In this document: one piece after another, positions 61,772-64,000 of the stretch | Position numbering within the stretch: position 1 is the first letter of the stretch | Layout of the letters: every line of letters starts with the position of its first letter | DNA from: Butyrivibrio sp. INlla21 | GTDB lineage: Bacteria > Bacillota > Clostridia > Lachnospirales > Lachnospiraceae | NCBI RefSeq assembly: GCF_900116875.1 | Contig: NZ_FPCC01000018.1 | Coordinates: forward strand, 1-64,000 | Reading direction: 5' to 3' | DNA length: 64,000 nucleotides | Notes under the pieces: model-generated | The model's input: only the letters and a program-made list of their open reading frames with translations | The model's database searches: none | What the model was told of the DNA's origin: nothing | Program-made: the position numbers and the translations under genes

Positions 61772-62452
61772 ATGAATTACAAGACTATTGATATGACAAA
61801 ATATGCAAGAAAAGAGCATTTTGACCACTTTAGGAGCATGGTCTATCCGTTCGTTACAATGACGGTGCAGGTGGATATATCCGATTGGATCGTAAGACTT
61901 AAAAAGGCTAAGTATCCTCTTTTTCTTTGCTTTCAATATGCTGTGAGCAGAGCTGCCAACGCAGTTCCCGAGTTTCGTCAGAGAATAAAGGGAGATGGCA
62001 TAATCGAATATGATTATTGCAATCCGTCATATACGGTTGCGCTTCCCGACGAAACCTACAGGTATTGTCTTGTTAATACGGATCAGCCGCTTGAGGATTA
62101 TCTGGCTGAAGCCAAAATTAAACAGGAAAAAGCTCTTCACGATGAGCATCTTGAAGAGGAGGGCGAGTCTGAGAGTCATCTTTATACTTCCGTTGTTCCG
62201 TGGCAGGATTTCACAGGCGGAACCATGCCTTATCCCAGCTCTGATTTCTCGGTTCCCAACGTTGTCTGGGGTAAGTATAAATCAGAGAAATATCTTGTTA
62301 TGGAAGGTGGCAACATTGTAGAAAAAACAAAGACAACGATCCCTGTCGTTGTCTTTGTAAACCATGCCCTTATAGACGGGCTTCATATATTCAAGTTCTA
62401 TTCCAATCTTGATGAGGAACTTGCTAAGATGCAGTTCCCTGTTATGATTTAA
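61772..62452 (+). CDS. chloramphenicol acetyltransferase-like protein (CatA type)
   Basis: A 227-residue protein. The start is ATG 61772, behind AAGGAG. The catalytic motif HxxxDG is present ([15 protein letters not shown]), with the CAT N-terminal block [20 protein letters not shown] and [15 protein letters not shown]. True CATs give chloramphenicol resistance, but many chromosomal clostridial members have no shown resistance role. The last 11 bases overlap the convergent chemoreceptor gene. Confidence 0.85.
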   Translation: MNYKTIDMTKYARKEHFDHFRSMVYPFVTMTVQVDISDWIVRLKKAKYPLFLCFQYAVSRAANAVPEFRQRIKGDGIIEYDYCNPSYTVALPDETYRYCLVNTDQPLEDYLAEAKIKQEKALHDEHLEEEGESESHLYTSVVPWQDFTGGTMPYPSSDFSVPNVVWGKYKSEKYLVMEGGNIVEKTKTTIPVVVFVNHALIDGLHIFKFYSNLDEELAKMQFPVMI

Positions 62453-64000
62453 AGAATTTCATTTCTTCATTGAGCTGTACAGCGATATCTTTCAGGCCGT
62501 CGGCTGAGGTTGCAAGTGTTGTGACCGTAGCCGAAAGCTCCTGCATGGAAGCGCCGGTTTCTTCCGAAGAAGCGGCATTTTCTTCGGATATCGCCGAAAG
62601 AGCGCTCATTGTATCAACAACGGCATTCTTGGATGTGGCGCAAGTGTCCGCGCCCTCTGAGATAAGCTGAACACCGCCTACGGTGCTTCCTATATCATCA
62701 AGCATTCCGTTTACGGCTTCAAGAGTCTCGCCGATAGCAATCTGCTGCTCGTTATTGCCGTTCTTAACGTCTTCGGCTGCTGCAACAGCGGCTTTACTCT
62801 GTTCAAGAAGCGTACTCATCTCTTTCATGATATCATCAGCCATTGCCTTGGAATCGTCTGCAAGTTTACCGATCTCTTCAGCAACAACCGCAAATCCTTT
62901 TCCTGCTTCACCTGCTCTTGCAGCCTCGATGGAAGCATTAAGAGAAAGAAGGTTGGTCTGAGTTGCGATGGAAGTGATTCCTTCAACTTTTTCACTGATA
63001 TTATCAACGGCTTCCTGAGTAGCCTGAATGGTATTGGCAATGTCGTCGATCTTGGCTGTCATCTCAACGGAAGAATCTTTGAGGAGTGTAAGCGATTTAC
63101 TTGAAACCTCAGATGCTTCTTTCATCTTGCCTGCAAGTCCCGACAGATCGTCCGTAGATGTCTGAACGTTTCCGACAGCGTCGCCGATCTTACTTACGTT
63201 TTCTGTTGCGCTCTGGATCTCGTCAGCCTGCTGCGTAGCACCGGATGCGATCTCCTGAACAGCGTTGGATACGTCCTCTGCGGTCTGCGCGATCTGGTTG
63301 GCCATATCGGAAAGCTCATCGGATGACTTTCCTACGCCGATAGCGGATTCTTTTATATGGCTTACAATATCACTCAGAGTTCCTATAACGGAATTAGTTG
63401 CCTTGGAAATGGCACCGAATTCGTCTTTTCTTTTATCAAATTTATCAACCTTAACAAATCTTCCGTCAGCAAGTGCGCCGAGGGATTCGTTTACGGCTGC
63501 GATAGGCTCTGTAAAGCTCTTTGCTATGAGGAATGAGATCACTACAGCGATTGCAAGCAGGATGATTCCTAGGACAACAACGGTGAGTGCGGAACGTGTT
63601 GCCGAAGACATGATCTCGTAATTGGTCTCGGAAACCGCAACAACGAAGCCTGTAACAGGCTCTTTTACCCATGCCGTGTAGGTGAGCTTACCGTCTATCA
63701 TGCTCTCGAACATGCCGTTCATAGCGGTCGAAGTCATGTATTCTTCTTCAGAGTGAACGATAGGCTCATCCTCGGGAGTAATCTCGAACTGAGAGTGAGC
63801 TGCGACTGTACCTGCTTTGTCGGTGATGTATCCGTTTTTAACGTTATCTGCAAGGAAGCCGTGAAGGACGCTGAGGTCAAAGCTTCGCTGCAAGGTTCCG
63901 ATCATCTCGCCGTTTGAAGGATCGAAGACGGGAACGATGATAATGGCGATTCTGTTTCCCGCAGCTTTACTTATAACGATCTCAGAAACCGCAACGCTCT
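62442..64000 (-). CDS. methyl-accepting chemotaxis protein (5' end beyond window)
   Basis: The frame is open to the window edge. The visible part is the second half of a periplasmic dCache-type sensor domain ([31 protein letters not shown]), one membrane helix ([20 protein letters not shown]), a HAMP domain and the methyl-accepting coiled coil. The conserved tip is [20 protein letters not shown] and [16 protein letters not shown]. It senses a ligand outside the cell and signals to CheA. An internal Met at 63905 is not the start. Confidence 0.93.
   Translation of the reverse strand, partial: SVAVSEIVISKAAGNRIAIIIVPVFDPSNGEMIGTLQRSFDLSVLHGFLADNVKNGYITDKAGTVAAHSQFEITPEDEPIVHSEEEYMTSTAMNGMFESMIDGKLTYTAWVKEPVTGFVVAVSETNYEIMSSATRSALTVVVLGIILLAIAVVISFLIAKSFTEPIAAVNESLGALADGRFVKVDKFDKRKDEFGAISKATNSVIGTLSDIVSHIKESAIGVGKSSDELSDMANQIAQTAEDVSNAVQEIASGATQQADEIQSATENVSKIGDAVGNVQTSTDDLSGLAGKMKEASEVSSKSLTLLKDSSVEMTAKIDDIANTIQATQEAVDNISEKVEGITSIATQTNLLSLNASIEAARAGEAGKGFAVVAEEIGKLADDSKAMADDIMKEMSTLLEQSKAAVAAAEDVKNGNNEQQIAIGETLEAVNGMLDDIGSTVGGVQLISEGADTCATSKNAVVDTMSALSAISEENAASSEETGASMQELSATVTTLATSADGLKDIAVQLNEEMKFFKS

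Overview
The window looks like a chromosome segment of a Lachnospiraceae bacterium close to Butyrivibrio or Pseudobutyrivibrio. The reasons are moderate GC, strong Shine-Dalgarno sites, typical clostridial gene families (S-box metK, CsoR/CopA, DUF3793, ECF modules, Tp47-like lipoprotein), an intracellular GH10 xylanase, L-lactate dehydrogenase and chemotaxis. No rRNA, tRNA or CRISPR array was seen.

Layout. 1-3.4 kb: an IS transposase tail, a CapA-like lipoprotein, and metK under a SAM-I riboswitch. 3.4-8.9 kb: a divergent AraC regulator facing a sugar ABC importer (binding protein and two permeases, no ATPase) and two VOC proteins. 8.9-23.4 kb: housekeeping core (dnaE, pfkA, trmH-like, proC, a SleB-type wall hydrolase, argF, birA, coaX, dus, greA, lysS).

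23.4-34.6 kb: an island built into the 3' end of lysS. Up to four elements are stacked, and every junction carries codons for a LysS-like tail (PTLKS). Element 1 encodes an HTH protein and a large serine recombinase and is followed by a decayed 47-codon lysS 3' copy. Elements 2 and 3 each encode a Tn916-type tyrosine integrase with small excisionase-like genes. Each has its own family of arm-type repeats at both ends (GTACAGCAA and TGACAAAC, in pairs 11 bp apart). A remnant of a fourth follows. Inside element 2 a 1,082-bp segment (27339-28420) is inverted. Turning it back rejoins two split genes exactly in frame, a SymE-like protein and a phage-type lysin. The inverted piece also holds a parA fragment and an ORF assembled from terminase, portal and lysin pieces.

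34.6-42.2 kb: further accessory DNA. It holds an AAA_14/DUF4143 ATPase behind three 33-bp-spaced repeats, a truncated nuclease-like protein, two HTH-membrane regulators, a Fic protein with a perfect 16-bp inverted-repeat operator, a Pr6Pr membrane protein, and fragments of a methyltransferase, a nitroreductase and a regulator.

42.2-64 kb: core and metabolic genes. These are an ArsC-like protein, MBL hydrolase, nitroreductase, CsoR-controlled copper ATPase with a fused CopZ domain, DUF2156 and GNAT proteins, GH10 xylanase, MATE exporter, Tp47-like lipoprotein plus FMN ferric-reductase-like protein, ldh, a broken enolase joined to a group II intron 3' end, flavodoxin, DUF3793, a short Fur-like protein, EcfT, a double EcfA, a deleted EcfS, a ZIP transporter, a CAT-like acetyltransferase and a chemotaxis receptor. 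A palindrome GTTAGC-N4-GCTAAC lies before five of these units (methyltransferase remnant, Tp47-like, enolase, flavodoxin, DUF3793-Fur-Ecf). This marks a probable Fur-family, iron- or metal-linked regulon.
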